Positions 1 through 7,841 are shown, counted from the first letter of the stretch. The stretch: DNA of 13,825 bases from Opitutia bacterium UBA3151 (GCA_002364975.1 DEYT01000062.1:1-13825), one strand, 5' to 3'. The notes: generated by a model not told the origin, from the sequence alone. Numbers and translations are program-made.

Positions 1-810
1 TTCTGGAGCACTCTCACTCGGTTCAGCAAGAGGTTCAAAGGCGGGGGTAGCTTCAGGCATGCCGAGGTCTGCAGAAGGAGCAACCAATTTTGGCTCAGAA
101 GGCAAAGCATTTGGATCAAGGCTCAGTTCCGGATCATCCAAAGGAGTTAAAGGAGCAGGTGCGGATTCAGCACTTTCTGTACTAGAAGGAATAAATACGC
201 TTGGGAGATCAGTATCACTAGATTTCATGGAGTCCCCTCCCCCTGAAGAACTTGAGGGGGAAGCGGATGCACTTTGTCCCGTTTGATCGATTGGGGTGCC
301 ATCCGAACGCCAAGTTGCTTCTTTTCCGGATCTTTTACCCTGAGTGTAGGCACGAACATACATCTTTTGTCCATTTGGCCACCACCGAGTGACAGTACCA
401 TGCCACTTGCCTTCGTTATAATTCCGTTCATACATTTTAATCCCATTGGAAAACCAACGAGTACTAACGCCGTCCTTACGACCATTTACCCAAGCCTCGT
501 CCTGCGAAACAAAATCACCTTTATCTCCTTTATCGATGGTTACGATTCTGCCACTGAAGGGGTTGTCAGAAAACTTCTGATAAAGTAAGCCATAGCGGTA
601 AATAAAAAATTCATCGAACTCGGCTGCTGTGACTTGATAGGCACCCTTTGCCAAACCTGCTTTTAGGGCTTCGGGAGAAGCAGATTTCTTTAGACTTGAA
701 GTACTTGGATAGCTAGTATTGGGTTGTCCGCGATTCCTGTAATTGTTTTCACAGGAGTAAAAGAGAAGAGTGAGTAAAGCGATAAGGGGACAAAAAAGGA
801 CAGTTCTCAT
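1..810 (-). CDS. MORN_2-repeat lipoprotein, 3' end outside window
   Basis: An open frame runs from an ATG at 810 to base 1 without a stop (270 codons seen), so the C-terminus is missing. The N-terminus is a short hydrophobic signal ending in FYSC with Cys20. That is a plausible but non-canonical lipobox (Phe at -3), so a lipid-anchored envelope protein is inferred. Residues about 76-173 hold three to four imperfect repeats of the MORN_2 / YwqK type, with cores such as WFSNGIKMYERNY, WWPNGQKMYVRAY and WRSDGTPI. From about 175 on, the chain is low-complexity and rich in Ser, Pro, Ala, Glu and Asp, probably a flexible spacer before an unseen region. MORN_2 proteins are often annotated as 'YwqK-family antitoxins', but nothing here suggests a toxin partner and I would not adopt that role. 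The gene is divergent from hppA across 195 bp. No Shine-Dalgarno or convincing promoter was seen. The frame is supported by the signal, the repeats and the absence of stops; the function is unknown. Confidence 0.8.
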   Translation of the reverse strand, partial: MRTVLFCPLIALLTLLFYSCENNYRNRGQPNTSYPSTSSLKKSASPEALKAGLAKGAYQVTAAEFDEFFIYRYGLLYQKFSDNPFSGRIVTIDKGDKGDFVSQDEAWVNGRKDGVSTRWFSNGIKMYERNYNEGKWHGTVTRWWPNGQKMYVRAYTQGKRSGKEATWRSDGTPIDQTGQSASASPSSSSGGGDSMKSSDTDLPSVFIPSSTESAESAPAPLTPLDDPELSLDPNALPSEPKLVAPSADLGMPEATPAFEPLAEPSESAPE

Positions 811-1005
811 TTTTGTAATTTTGTAAATTCTTTTCTTAATTGCAAGGTTGAAGAAAAGAGAGCTGAAAATACATAATTCTCGAATTCAGTATCGCTATCG
901 TACCGAAATAAGTTCATAGTAGAATTTTTACTTTTGCCTATTATTTAAAATCGATCCTTTACGATCAATACTAATTGACTATCACGAAATCAATTCAGCC
1001 CAAAT

Positions 1006-3207
1006 ATGAACTTAGATAACCTCCTTCTCTCCCTACCCGCTGTTGGTGTACTTGCCCTAATTTTTACTTGGTGGAAGACCCAAGCAATAAATTCGACTCC
1101 CGAAGGTTCGGACCGTATGTCCAAAATCGCCCGCAGTATTCAGGAGGGTGCCATGGCTTTCCTTCGAGCCGAATATCGAATTTTAGTCATCTTCGTGGTT
1201 GCAGTTGCTGCCTTGCTCTTCTGGAGCGGCTCTAATAATGAACAGAGTGATGCCTTAGTCTCAGTAGCTTTCGCCGTGGGTGCTTTCTGTTCTGCCTTGG
1301 CTGGTTACTTGGGCATGAAGGTTGCCACCAAGGCAAATGTTAGGACGGCGAATGCGGCCAAAGATAGCCTGGGGAAAGCACTCGAGGTTGCTTTTTCCGG
1401 GGGGGCAGTGATGGGACTCGGAGTAGTTGGGCTCGGAATTCTTGGACTAGGTGCATTGTTTTATATTTTTGGAAATCATTTCAACGCATTTGAACAGGGA
1501 GCTTCCTTAGGAATTACCCTTTCCGTTCTTACTGGGTTTTCGTTTGGGGCATCATCGATCGCTTTATTTGCTCGCGTAGGTGGGGGTATCTACACCAAAG
1601 CCGCGGATGTTGGTGCAGATTTAGTTGGAAAGGTGGAGGCTGGGATTCCTGAAGATCATCCCCTCAACCCAGCAACCATTGCGGATAATGTCGGGGATAA
1701 TGTCGGGGATGTTGCAGGCATGGGAGCAGATTTATTTGAATCCTATGTCGGCTCGATCATTGGAACCATGGTTCTGGGTGCCGCTATGGTTGCAGGAGCA
1801 AGCAAATTCACTGACTTTCTCGGCGGACTTTCCCCCGTTGTCCTTCCTTTAATTCTCGGTGCAGTTGGAATCATCACTTCAATCCTTGGCACCTTTTTAG
1901 TGAAAGTTAAAGATGGTGACGATCCCCAGAAGGCATTAAATACCGGAGAATTTGCATCCTCCGCGATTATGGTTGCTGCGTCTTATTTCATCATCAATAA
2001 ATTTTTGCCTGAGACTTGGGTTTACAAAGACACCACATTCACCGCAATGGGAGTGTTTTGGGCAACCATCATTGGTTTAATTTCCGGGCTAGCCATTGGT
2101 TTCATTACCGAGCATTACACTGGAACCAATAAAAAGCCGGTTCGGGCAATTGTCGATCAGTCGATTACAGGTTACGCAACCAATATAATATCGGGTCTAG
2201 GAGTGGGAATGATTTCCACCACATTTCCAATCTTGATTCTAGCTGCAGCTGTAGTGGGTGCTTATGAGTTAGCTGGGCTTTATGGAATTGCAATTGCCGC
2301 AGTTGGCATGCTTTCAAATACTGGGATCCAGCTTGCCGTTGATGCTTATGGTCCAATTTCAGACAATGCAGGAGGGATTGCGGAAATGGCAGAGCTTCCA
2401 CCAGAAGTTCGTCAAAGAACCGATAAACTTGACGCAGTAGGAAATACCACGGCCGCAATCGGAAAAGGATTCGCGATTGGCTCTGCCGCCCTAACCGCCC
2501 TTGCCTTATTTGCTGCCTTTAAAGAAACCGCTGGCATTGATGTAATTGATGTATCGGCTCCAAAAGTAATGGCTGGCTTGTTTATTGGAGCAATGCTTCC
2601 ATTTCTTTTCAGTGCTTTAGCTATGGGAGCAGTGGGTAGAGCTGCGATGTCTATGATTCAGGAAGTTCGCAGGCAGTTTCATGATATTCCTGCTTTGAAG
2701 AAAGCCCTCGAAATTATGAACCGTAACGAAGGCAAACCCACGGATGAGTGGACTGAAGAAGAGCGAAAGAGTTTTGATGAAGCCATTGATTCTGCGGAGT
2801 ATGGAAAATGCGTGGAAATTTCCACCCAGTCAGCGATCAAAGAAATGGTTTTTCCTGGATTGGTTGCCATACTTTCCCCTGTGATTGTCGGACTTGGAGG
2901 GAATTATCTTTTCCCCGGAAGTGGAGGCGTGATGCTCGGGGGTTTACTTGCCGGAGTAACCGCCTCTGGAGTGCTTATGGCTCTCTTTCAATCCAATGCG
3001 GGTGGAGCTTGGGATAATGCAAAGAAAATGGTTGAGGAAGGCTATGAAATAGATGGAACTGTTCATGGTAAAGGATCGGATGTACACAAAGCAGCTGTTG
3101 TTGGTGATACCGTGGGTGACCCACTGAAGGATACTTCAGGTCCTTCCTTGAACATCCTGTTAAAATTGATGTCGGTTGTCGCTCTGGTTTTGGCTCCTTA
3201 TCTATAG
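1006..3207 (+). CDS. hppA: K+-dependent, probably Na+-pumping membrane pyrophosphatase
   Basis: This is an integral membrane pyrophosphatase of 733 aa that hydrolyses PPi on the cytoplasmic side and exports Na+ and/or H+. The Mg-PPi site is intact: DVGADLVGKVE (201-211) and the triple-Asp block DNVGDNVGDVAG (228-239). The conserved C-terminal cytoplasmic block (DNAKKMVEEG, then HKAAVVGDTVGDPLKDTSGPS) is also complete. Two subclass markers are visible. GNTTAAIGKG (479-488) has Ala483 and Gly486 where K+-independent enzymes carry Lys and Thr, so K+ dependence is expected. Glu245 in GADLFESY matches the position of the gating glutamate typical of Na+-transporting and Na+/H+ members. Family members have about 16 membrane helices, and the length and hydrophobic pattern fit. 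The ATG at 1006 gives a normal first helix. No Shine-Dalgarno precedes it. The gene stands alone, divergent from the upstream lipoprotein gene and convergent with rpe. The family call is very secure; the ion specificity is inferred from single residues. Confidence 0.97.
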   Translation: MNLDNLLLSLPAVGVLALIFTWWKTQAINSTPEGSDRMSKIARSIQEGAMAFLRAEYRILVIFVVAVAALLFWSGSNNEQSDALVSVAFAVGAFCSALAGYLGMKVATKANVRTANAAKDSLGKALEVAFSGGAVMGLGVVGLGILGLGALFYIFGNHFNAFEQGASLGITLSVLTGFSFGASSIALFARVGGGIYTKAADVGADLVGKVEAGIPEDHPLNPATIADNVGDNVGDVAGMGADLFESYVGSIIGTMVLGAAMVAGASKFTDFLGGLSPVVLPLILGAVGIITSILGTFLVKVKDGDDPQKALNTGEFASSAIMVAASYFIINKFLPETWVYKDTTFTAMGVFWATIIGLISGLAIGFITEHYTGTNKKPVRAIVDQSITGYATNIISGLGVGMISTTFPILILAAAVVGAYELAGLYGIAIAAVGMLSNTGIQLAVDAYGPISDNAGGIAEMAELPPEVRQRTDKLDAVGNTTAAIGKGFAIGSAALTALALFAAFKETAGIDVIDVSAPKVMAGLFIGAMLPFLFSALAMGAVGRAAMSMIQEVRRQFHDIPALKKALEIMNRNEGKPTDEWTEEERKSFDEAIDSAEYGKCVEISTQSAIKEMVFPGLVAILSPVIVGLGGNYLFPGSGGVMLGGLLAGVTASGVLMALFQSNAGGAWDNAKKMVEEGYEIDGTVHGKGSDVHKAAVVGDTVGDPLKDTSGPSLNILLKLMSVVALVLAPYL

Positions 3208-3219
3208 GCCAAGTTTTTT

Positions 3220-3235
3220 AAACTCCCAGTTTTTT
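3220..3235 (+). terminator. weak candidate terminator after hppA
   Basis: A short inverted repeat, AAACT-CCC-AGTTT, is followed directly by a run of T on the plus strand, 12 nt after the hppA stop. The stem is only 5 bp and AT-rich, so termination here is doubtful. It lies in the 27-bp gap between the convergent hppA and rpe genes and its T-run reaches the rpe stop codon. Confidence 0.25.
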
Positions 3236-3888
3236 CAATTTAATTCGATTGCTTCTGCAAATTCTTTTCTGCCGGCTTGATCTCTTTCGTAATAAGCAGT
3301 ACCGGCAACGATAATATCCACGCCTGATTTGAGGCAGGCTGTCACATGCTCAGGTCCAACTCCGCCGTCAACTTCAATCAGAAAATTATTTTGATTTTCC
3401 TTTCTTAGGTCTGCAATAACCTGAGCTTTTTCAAGTACACTTTCTAAAAATTTCTGGCCTCCAAAACCTGGAAAAACCGTCATTAACAGAACCAAATCAA
3501 GTTGGTCTAGGTAAGGAATAAGTCCTTCAACGGAAGTATCTGGGTTGATCACCATTCCCGTTTGGACTCCAGCTTTCTTTATTTTATCTAGAGTAGCATT
3601 GTGATCATACTTCGGTTCCAAATGGATACTAATAAGGTCAGAACCAGCCTGAATAAAAGAGTCCACATAACGGTCTGGTTGATCTAGCATCAAATGAACA
3701 TCGAAAAATAATTTTGACTCCTTTCGTAAGTCGGCCACGGTCTGCGGTCCAAAACTTAGATTTGGCACAAAGTGACCATCCATAATATCCAAGTGGATCC
3801 ACTTTCTTCCATCTTCTTCCGCTACCTCTAGAGCCTGAAGAAGATGAGCGTGATTACCAGCAAGGATGGAGGGTGCGAGAATTTTCAT
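3235..3888 (-). CDS. rpe: ribulose-phosphate 3-epimerase
   Basis: The 217-aa TIM-barrel enzyme interconverts ribulose-5-phosphate and xylulose-5-phosphate in the pentose phosphate pathway. The start MKILAPSILAGN is typical of the family, as are the metal and catalytic residues: His32 and Asp34 in HLDIMDGHFVPN, His65 in DVHLM, and Asp174 in EVDGGV. The phosphate-binding loop region PGFGGQKF (140-147) and the late VAGTAYY segment (usually AGSAIF) complete the fold. The length is normal for the family. The gene starts 15 nt after the lptE stop and is the last gene of the rpmF-plsX-fabH run, so it is probably co-transcribed with envelope genes rather than with other pentose-phosphate genes. No Shine-Dalgarno is seen before the ATG. 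Identification is secure. Confidence 0.96.
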   Translation of the reverse strand: MKILAPSILAGNHAHLLQALEVAEEDGRKWIHLDIMDGHFVPNLSFGPQTVADLRKESKLFFDVHLMLDQPDRYVDSFIQAGSDLISIHLEPKYDHNATLDKIKKAGVQTGMVINPDTSVEGLIPYLDQLDLVLLMTVFPGFGGQKFLESVLEKAQVIADLRKENQNNFLIEVDGGVGPEHVTACLKSGVDIIVAGTAYYERDQAGRKEFAEAIELN

Positions 3889-3903
3889 GGATAGAGAAAA
3901 GTT

Positions 3904-4419
3904 TTACCAAGTTTGATTTGCCAAACGGCTCACGATCCGAAACCCAAGAATGCGGGCGATTTCGTTCAATGCTTGGCGGTCTTTGGGTTGATCGAGTGTG
4001 CTAGCCCTCATGGCATAGCCTTGGGATTGCAAAGTGAAAGATCCAAGCTCAACATTTTGTTTTCTTTTTCGCACCTCAACTCGTGCCTGAAGCCTAAGTT
4101 CGAACCCCGAGGCAAGCAGGGTATCATCAGAATTGAAGGCCTTCGCATCACGATAGTAGTCCTCAATGATTACTTTTACCACAAGTTGAGATTTTTTCGG
4201 GCTACGAGTAACTTGAAAAACTCCAACCTGAGCCAATTCCTCTTTGAGCATACGATTTATAATAGGTCCGAATTGTGCGGCTGTTGAGCGATTTTCAACA
4301 TTTAGAAAGATTCTCTTTCCAGAATTTTCAAGGGGATAACCAACTTGATACCGACAACTTGAGGAAGCAAAGAAAACCAAGAGACCGAAGAAGCCTGCTT
4401 GAAATCGCTTATTGCTCAT
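3904..4419 (-). CDS. lptE: LptE-family LPS-assembly lipoprotein
   Basis: The protein has 171 aa and a clear lipoprotein signal: basic MSNKR, a hydrophobic core, then SSSC with Cys22. The mature part has the LptE layout: GYPL just after the Cys, a strand ending in FLNVENRS, a helix carrying an NRMLKEEL-type segment, GVFQVTRSPKKSQLVVKVII, and a basic/aromatic loop (EDYYRDAKAF). In known systems LptE plugs and helps assemble the LptD translocon that inserts LPS in the outer membrane. LptE sequences diverge strongly between phyla, so the call rests on pattern, length and lipid anchor rather than on a catalytic motif. The start codon lies inside the end of the upstream TPR gene (11-nt overlap, ATGAGCAATAA), which suggests translational coupling. 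rpe follows 15 nt downstream. Another small outer-membrane lipoprotein of similar fold is the main alternative. Confidence 0.75.
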   Translation of the reverse strand: MSNKRFQAGFFGLLVFFASSSCRYQVGYPLENSGKRIFLNVENRSTAAQFGPIINRMLKEELAQVGVFQVTRSPKKSQLVVKVIIEDYYRDAKAFNSDDTLLASGFELRLQARVEVRKRKQNVELGSFTLQSQGYAMRASTLDQPKDRQALNEIARILGFRIVSRLANQTW

Positions 4420-5515
4420 CCTTGGCTCTTAACTCCGCAACCTTTTTTTCGGCGAGACGAGCAGCCTCGGATTCAGGTGCTGAATTGATGGCTTCGTTAT
4501 AAAATTGCAGAGCAGGACGATTTCCCAACTCACGCCATCGAACCAGAAAATATTTGCCGTACTTTTCAACATACTGAGCGACTTCAAGTTTGCTGGTTGC
4601 AAGAGTTTGTCTCATTTCATTTCTTCCATTTTCGGCCATAGATGAGCGCTCGTCCGCCTCTTTCAGTCGAAACTGATAAGCCTCTCTAGATTCATGTGGA
4701 CTTTGAGGAGGAGGGGTAGCGTACAAAATAAGATAGTCTTCATAAAAATTGAGTGCCTTAAGTGTGGATCCTTGATCATAAGCAGGACCCGCCACTCTAT
4801 CCTGATAAACTTTTGCCAACATGAAATAAGCCTTTTCGGATAGATAATTCTCTGGGTACAAGTTCACAATTCGCTCCAAAGCATCAACAGCTTCCTCTTC
4901 TTTGTTATCCTTTAAGGCAATCTCGGCAAGTGCCATCAGTGCTCGGGGTGCAAACCTCGGTCCGCGAGCAAGATTTGCTATTTCATCAAGCCGGACACGA
5001 TCCTGATTACCGGACCGAAAACGGGGCACTACTCCCCATTTTCGGGGAAGATCTTCTTTAGCCAACCGCTCAGCCAATCGCATTAGGGATTCCGCAATTC
5101 TTTCAAAATCATAATTCGTGTAAGCTTGGGCGACTAAGCGAAGGTGTTCAAAAGCCTTTTGCCAGTCTCCTTTCTTCTCTCGCAGAATGGAAGCACGGAA
5201 GAGAGACTCCGGTCCAATTGCAATGAGAGAATTTTTTATTTTTATGGTAGCATCTGACCGCCTTTTTGAAAATTTTTCATAGAGCACCAAAGCTTTTCGG
5301 AGTGATCCTTCATTCTGAAGCTTGTTGGCATCGATAAACCATTTTCTTGCTTCGCCCGGATTATAAGGATTCCGATTTTTAATAAAGAAGCCTGTGCCGG
5401 GAAAAGTATATTCCTTGTCAACAACCCCAGGCCCTTTGGCCCTAGTAGCACCTTCGAGAAGATTAAAAACGCAAAAGGAAAAGAGACTAAAATTTAGTAA
5501 GACGAAATTTTTCAT
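4409..5515 (-). CDS. periplasmic TPR protein, BamD/YfiO-like
   Basis: The protein has 368 aa. Its N-terminus is hydrophobic (about residues 3-20) and ends in GATRA-KGP, a plausible signal peptidase I site. Cys15 sits inside the hydrophobic core after Phe and does not form a lipobox. The mature chain is built from TPR-like helix pairs at about 57-85, 104-133, 190-223 (ALMALAEIALKDNKEEEA) and 226-260, in the arrangement seen in BamD/YfiO proteins of the outer-membrane beta-barrel assembly machinery. A charged, helical C-terminus (about 280-368) follows. The overlap with lptE makes an envelope-assembly role likely. Unlike classical BamD it is longer (BamD is about 245 aa) and appears not to be lipid-anchored, so it may instead be a general periplasmic TPR scaffold. 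It begins 19 nt after the fabH stop. Assignment to a BamD-like class is an inference. Confidence 0.75.
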   Translation of the reverse strand: MKNFVLLNFSLFSFCVFNLLEGATRAKGPGVVDKEYTFPGTGFFIKNRNPYNPGEARKWFIDANKLQNEGSLRKALVLYEKFSKRRSDATIKIKNSLIAIGPESLFRASILREKKGDWQKAFEHLRLVAQAYTNYDFERIAESLMRLAERLAKEDLPRKWGVVPRFRSGNQDRVRLDEIANLARGPRFAPRALMALAEIALKDNKEEEAVDALERIVNLYPENYLSEKAYFMLAKVYQDRVAGPAYDQGSTLKALNFYEDYLILYATPPPQSPHESREAYQFRLKEADERSSMAENGRNEMRQTLATSKLEVAQYVEKYGKYFLVRWRELGNRPALQFYNEAINSAPESEAARLAEKKVAELRAKDEQ

Positions 5516-5534
5516 TGATTTTCAATAAGTAGTT

Positions 5535-6521
5535 TTAGAATCGAACAAGGGTTGCCGACCAAGTCAAGCCTGCTCCGAAAGCAACAAGCAAGCCCAATTG
5601 CCCAGGCTTGAAAATTCCAGCTCGAAAGGCCTCATCCAGAGCCAAAGGTATCGAAGCCGCCGAGGTATTTCCATGTTTTTCGAGATTACAAAAGAACTTT
5701 TCCAGAGGCACCTCGAGTCGATTAGCCAAACTCTCAACAATTCTTACATTCGCCTGATGAGGAATATAATGATCCACTTCGTAAGGACCAATTCCATGGT
5801 CTTTTAATAGTTCACGGGTTGCCATCTCCATTACCCGGACCGCGGACTTAAAAATCTCTCGGCCATTCATCTGCAAATAGTGTTCACGATTCTCAATCGT
5901 TTCAGCACTAGCTGGACTTCTAGATCCTCCGGCAGGTTGATAAAGCAGAGAAGGATTAGCCCCGTCAGATCCACAACGAAAACCTATCAGGCTTGGACCT
6001 TCTCCTTTTTGGGATAACACGGCTGCTCCTGCTCCATCCCCAAATAAGACGCAGGTAGTCCTGTCTTCCCAATCCATGATACTGGACATTTTTTCTGCCC
6101 CTACCACCAAGGCATTTTGATAACGTCCTGAAGCGAGCATCGCATCTGCAACATCCAGAGCGTATAAAAAACCAGAGCAAGCGGCTTCCAAATCAAAGGA
6201 TGCAACTTTGCCAAGCCCCAACTTATGCTGAAGTTGACAAGCAGTCGAAGGAAAGGCCATGTCTGGGGTAATGGTAGCGACAATCACAAGGTCAATTAAG
6301 TCGTTCGAAATTCCAGATTCTTGGATGGCTTTTTGTGCCGCAACTAGGGCAAGATCACTGGTTGATTCATCTGCCCTGGCGAATCTTCTCTCCTTAATTC
6401 CAGTACGACTGCGTATCCACTCATCAGAGGTATCCACTTTTTTACTGAGAGCTTGATTGTCTACAATGTTTTCCGGGACATAAGACCCCAAACCAAGAAT
6501 GACGCTTTTTCCCTGATCCAT
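5535..6521 (-). CDS. fabH: beta-ketoacyl-ACP synthase III
   Basis: The 328-aa condensing enzyme starts fatty-acid elongation by joining an acyl-CoA (usually acetyl-CoA) with malonyl-ACP. The catalytic triad is intact: Cys115 in LEAACSGFLYAL, His255 in IPHQANVRI, and Asn285 in HGNTSAASIPLAL. The N-terminal DTSDEWIRSRTGIKERR (30-46), the GDGAGAAVL glycine segment and the C-terminal GAGLTWS turn are typical of FabH. Length is normal. The ATG lies 3 nt after the plsX stop, so the two genes are almost certainly translated from one message. Together they supply the first acyl-ACP and feed it towards phospholipid. Primer preference (straight or branched) cannot be read from the sequence with confidence. 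Identification is secure. Confidence 0.97.
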   Translation of the reverse strand: MDQGKSVILGLGSYVPENIVDNQALSKKVDTSDEWIRSRTGIKERRFARADESTSDLALVAAQKAIQESGISNDLIDLVIVATITPDMAFPSTACQLQHKLGLGKVASFDLEAACSGFLYALDVADAMLASGRYQNALVVGAEKMSSIMDWEDRTTCVLFGDGAGAAVLSQKGEGPSLIGFRCGSDGANPSLLYQPAGGSRSPASAETIENREHYLQMNGREIFKSAVRVMEMATRELLKDHGIGPYEVDHYIPHQANVRIVESLANRLEVPLEKFFCNLEKHGNTSAASIPLALDEAFRAGIFKPGQLGLLVAFGAGLTWSATLVRF

Positions 6522-6524
6522 GGT

Positions 6525-7604
6525 TCAGGAATTTGGAGAGCTGTGTTGGATTGGATTTGGCGGACGAAGAATCTCATTGGTCTCACAAATATCATCGAGG
6601 ACTTGGGCAAGCATATCATGTTGCACAAGATCAAGGCCTATCTTAATTGCACCACAAATGTGGTTTTGATTAGAAGATCCATGGGCTTTGATAACATTTT
6701 TGGTAAGTCCCAATAAGGGAGCCCCTCCGAATTGTTCAGGATTAATCCGTTGTTTCAAGCTTTTGAAAGCTCCCTTCGAAAGCAAAGCCCCAGTTTTCCT
6801 AAGGGTATTTCTGCGTAGTTCCTCATCCAGAAAACTACGAATTAACTTGCTTAAGGATTCACAAGCTTTGAGAACGATATTTCCAACAAACCCATCACAA
6901 ACTACTACATCCACAACATTTTCAAAAATTTGAAAGCCTTCAATGAGACCAGCATAATTGATAATACTACCATCGATGTCTTTGAGCATAGAATGAGTTT
7001 CGTGAATAACCTCATTCCCTTTTCCTTCTTCAGTGCCGATGGTCAGAAGTCCCACCTTCGGTCTGACTAACCCTAATGCTACCCTGGCATAATTGGAACC
7101 AAGCACCGCACTTTGCACAATATGATAAGGTTTGGCGTGGGGATTAGCACCCGCATCTAATAAAGTAAAATATCTCTCACGCCCTGGCCAGATGGTGCAA
7201 AGGGCGGGTCGCTCGATGCCTTCAAGTGTTCGTAACCTTATGGCACTTCCAGCCATTAGGCACCCAGTATTGCCACAACTCAGAAGTGCATCCGCTTCTC
7301 CCTCTTTCAACGCATTCAAAGCCAAAGACATGGAGGACCTTTTCTTTCCCTTTATTCCAGCAATTGGTTTTTCGTCCATTCCTACAATTTCTGGGGCATG
7401 GCGAACACTTACTTGATTCGAATTCAAGTTGAGATCATGCTCAACGATTGGACCCAACACTTCTTCCTGTCCAAAAAGAACAAAATGGGTGTTTCTCGGA
7501 GAAACATTAACGGCCTTGGAAACTCCCGCAAGTATTTCTTGTGGACCCTGATCTCCACCCATTGCATCCACCGCAAGGGTAATCCGTGCCTCGGTATTAC
7601 TCAT
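6525..7604 (-). CDS. plsX: phosphate acyltransferase PlsX
   Basis: The 359-aa protein converts acyl-ACP to acyl-phosphate, the donor for PlsY in phosphatidic-acid synthesis; PlsX proteins are peripheral on the inner face of the membrane. Family motifs are visible in order: VDAMGGDQGP (12-21), SCGNTGCLMAGSAIRL (109-124, usually SAGNTGALMA), LDAGANPHAKP (149-159), GLLTIGTEEGKGNE (185-198) and CDGFVGNIVLKACESL (236-251). The ATG at 7604 places the first motif at the usual distance from the N-terminus. No Shine-Dalgarno is visible in the 20-nt gap after rpmF. The C-terminus, rich in Pro and Ser, ends 3 nt before fabH. The rpmF-plsX-fabH order is conserved in many bacteria and supports the call. 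Confidence 0.97.
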   Translation of the reverse strand: MSNTEARITLAVDAMGGDQGPQEILAGVSKAVNVSPRNTHFVLFGQEEVLGPIVEHDLNLNSNQVSVRHAPEIVGMDEKPIAGIKGKKRSSMSLALNALKEGEADALLSCGNTGCLMAGSAIRLRTLEGIERPALCTIWPGRERYFTLLDAGANPHAKPYHIVQSAVLGSNYARVALGLVRPKVGLLTIGTEEGKGNEVIHETHSMLKDIDGSIINYAGLIEGFQIFENVVDVVVCDGFVGNIVLKACESLSKLIRSFLDEELRRNTLRKTGALLSKGAFKSLKQRINPEQFGGAPLLGLTKNVIKAHGSSNQNHICGAIKIGLDLVQHDMLAQVLDDICETNEILRPPNPIQHSSPNS

Positions 7605-7624
7605 GCCGAAGCTGCATCTGCAAA

Positions 7625-7801
7625 TTATACCTCTAGGTCGAGAACTTGCTTGCCACGGTACTGCCCAGTCTCGGGGTTAACGTGGTGAGGACGAGACATG
7701 GACCCGTCTGCCTCCTTGGATAGAAGAGGTGCTTTGAATCGATTAGCTCCGCGTCTTTTACGACTGCGTTGCTTGGAGTTTTTTCTTTTTGGCTGTCCCA
7801 T
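7625..7801 (-). CDS. rpmF: 50S ribosomal protein L32 (Cys-less form)
   Basis: This small gene encodes 58 aa beginning MGQPKRKNSKQRSRKRRGAN, followed by KAPLL, then PHHVNPETGQYRGKQVLDL. The basic PKRK-SK N-terminus and the PHHV...G-Y-G motif near the C-terminus identify L32. The two Cys pairs of the zinc-binding form are absent: in classical L32 they flank the PHHV region (C-x2-C and C-x2-C), while here the matching stretches are KEADGS and NPETG. This is therefore a zinc-independent (C-) version. It is the first gene of the plsX-fabH operon, 20 nt upstream of plsX. No Shine-Dalgarno precedes the ATG, and a strong promoter ends 11 nt before it (see the promoter entry). Confidence 0.93.
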   Translation of the reverse strand: MGQPKRKNSKQRSRKRRGANRFKAPLLSKEADGSMSRPHHVNPETGQYRGKQVLDLEV

Positions 7802-7812
7802 AGCAAAATCAC

Positions 7813-7841
7813 ATTAAAGCACTTGTTTTTTCGATGGTCAA
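7813..7841 (-). promoter_or_regulatory. sigma70-type promoter for the rpmF-plsX-fabH operon
   Basis: Read on the minus strand, TTGACC (7841-7836) is followed by a 17-bp spacer and then TTTAAT (7818-7813). Each box matches the sigma70 consensus at 5 of 6 positions, and the spacing is ideal. The expected transcription start, near 7806, is only about 5 nt before the rpmF ATG at 7801, so the transcript would be almost leaderless. An inverted repeat, ACTTGT / ACAAGT (7848-7843 and 7826-7821), spans the -35 box and could be an operator, although its arms are only 6 bp. Confidence 0.55.

Noticed and set aside
225..588. Open frames 225-485 (minus) and 274-588 (plus)
   Set aside because: Both lie inside the minus-strand MORN_2 lipoprotein frame, which has a signal peptide, recognisable repeats and no stop across 810 bases. 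These are shadows.
811..1005. Possible promoters or a riboswitch between the divergent lipoprotein and hppA genes
   Set aside because: The region is AT-rich with scattered hexamers (for example TTGCCT, TTGACT and TACTAA), but no pair has acceptable spacing and match, and no aptamer-like structure was recognised.
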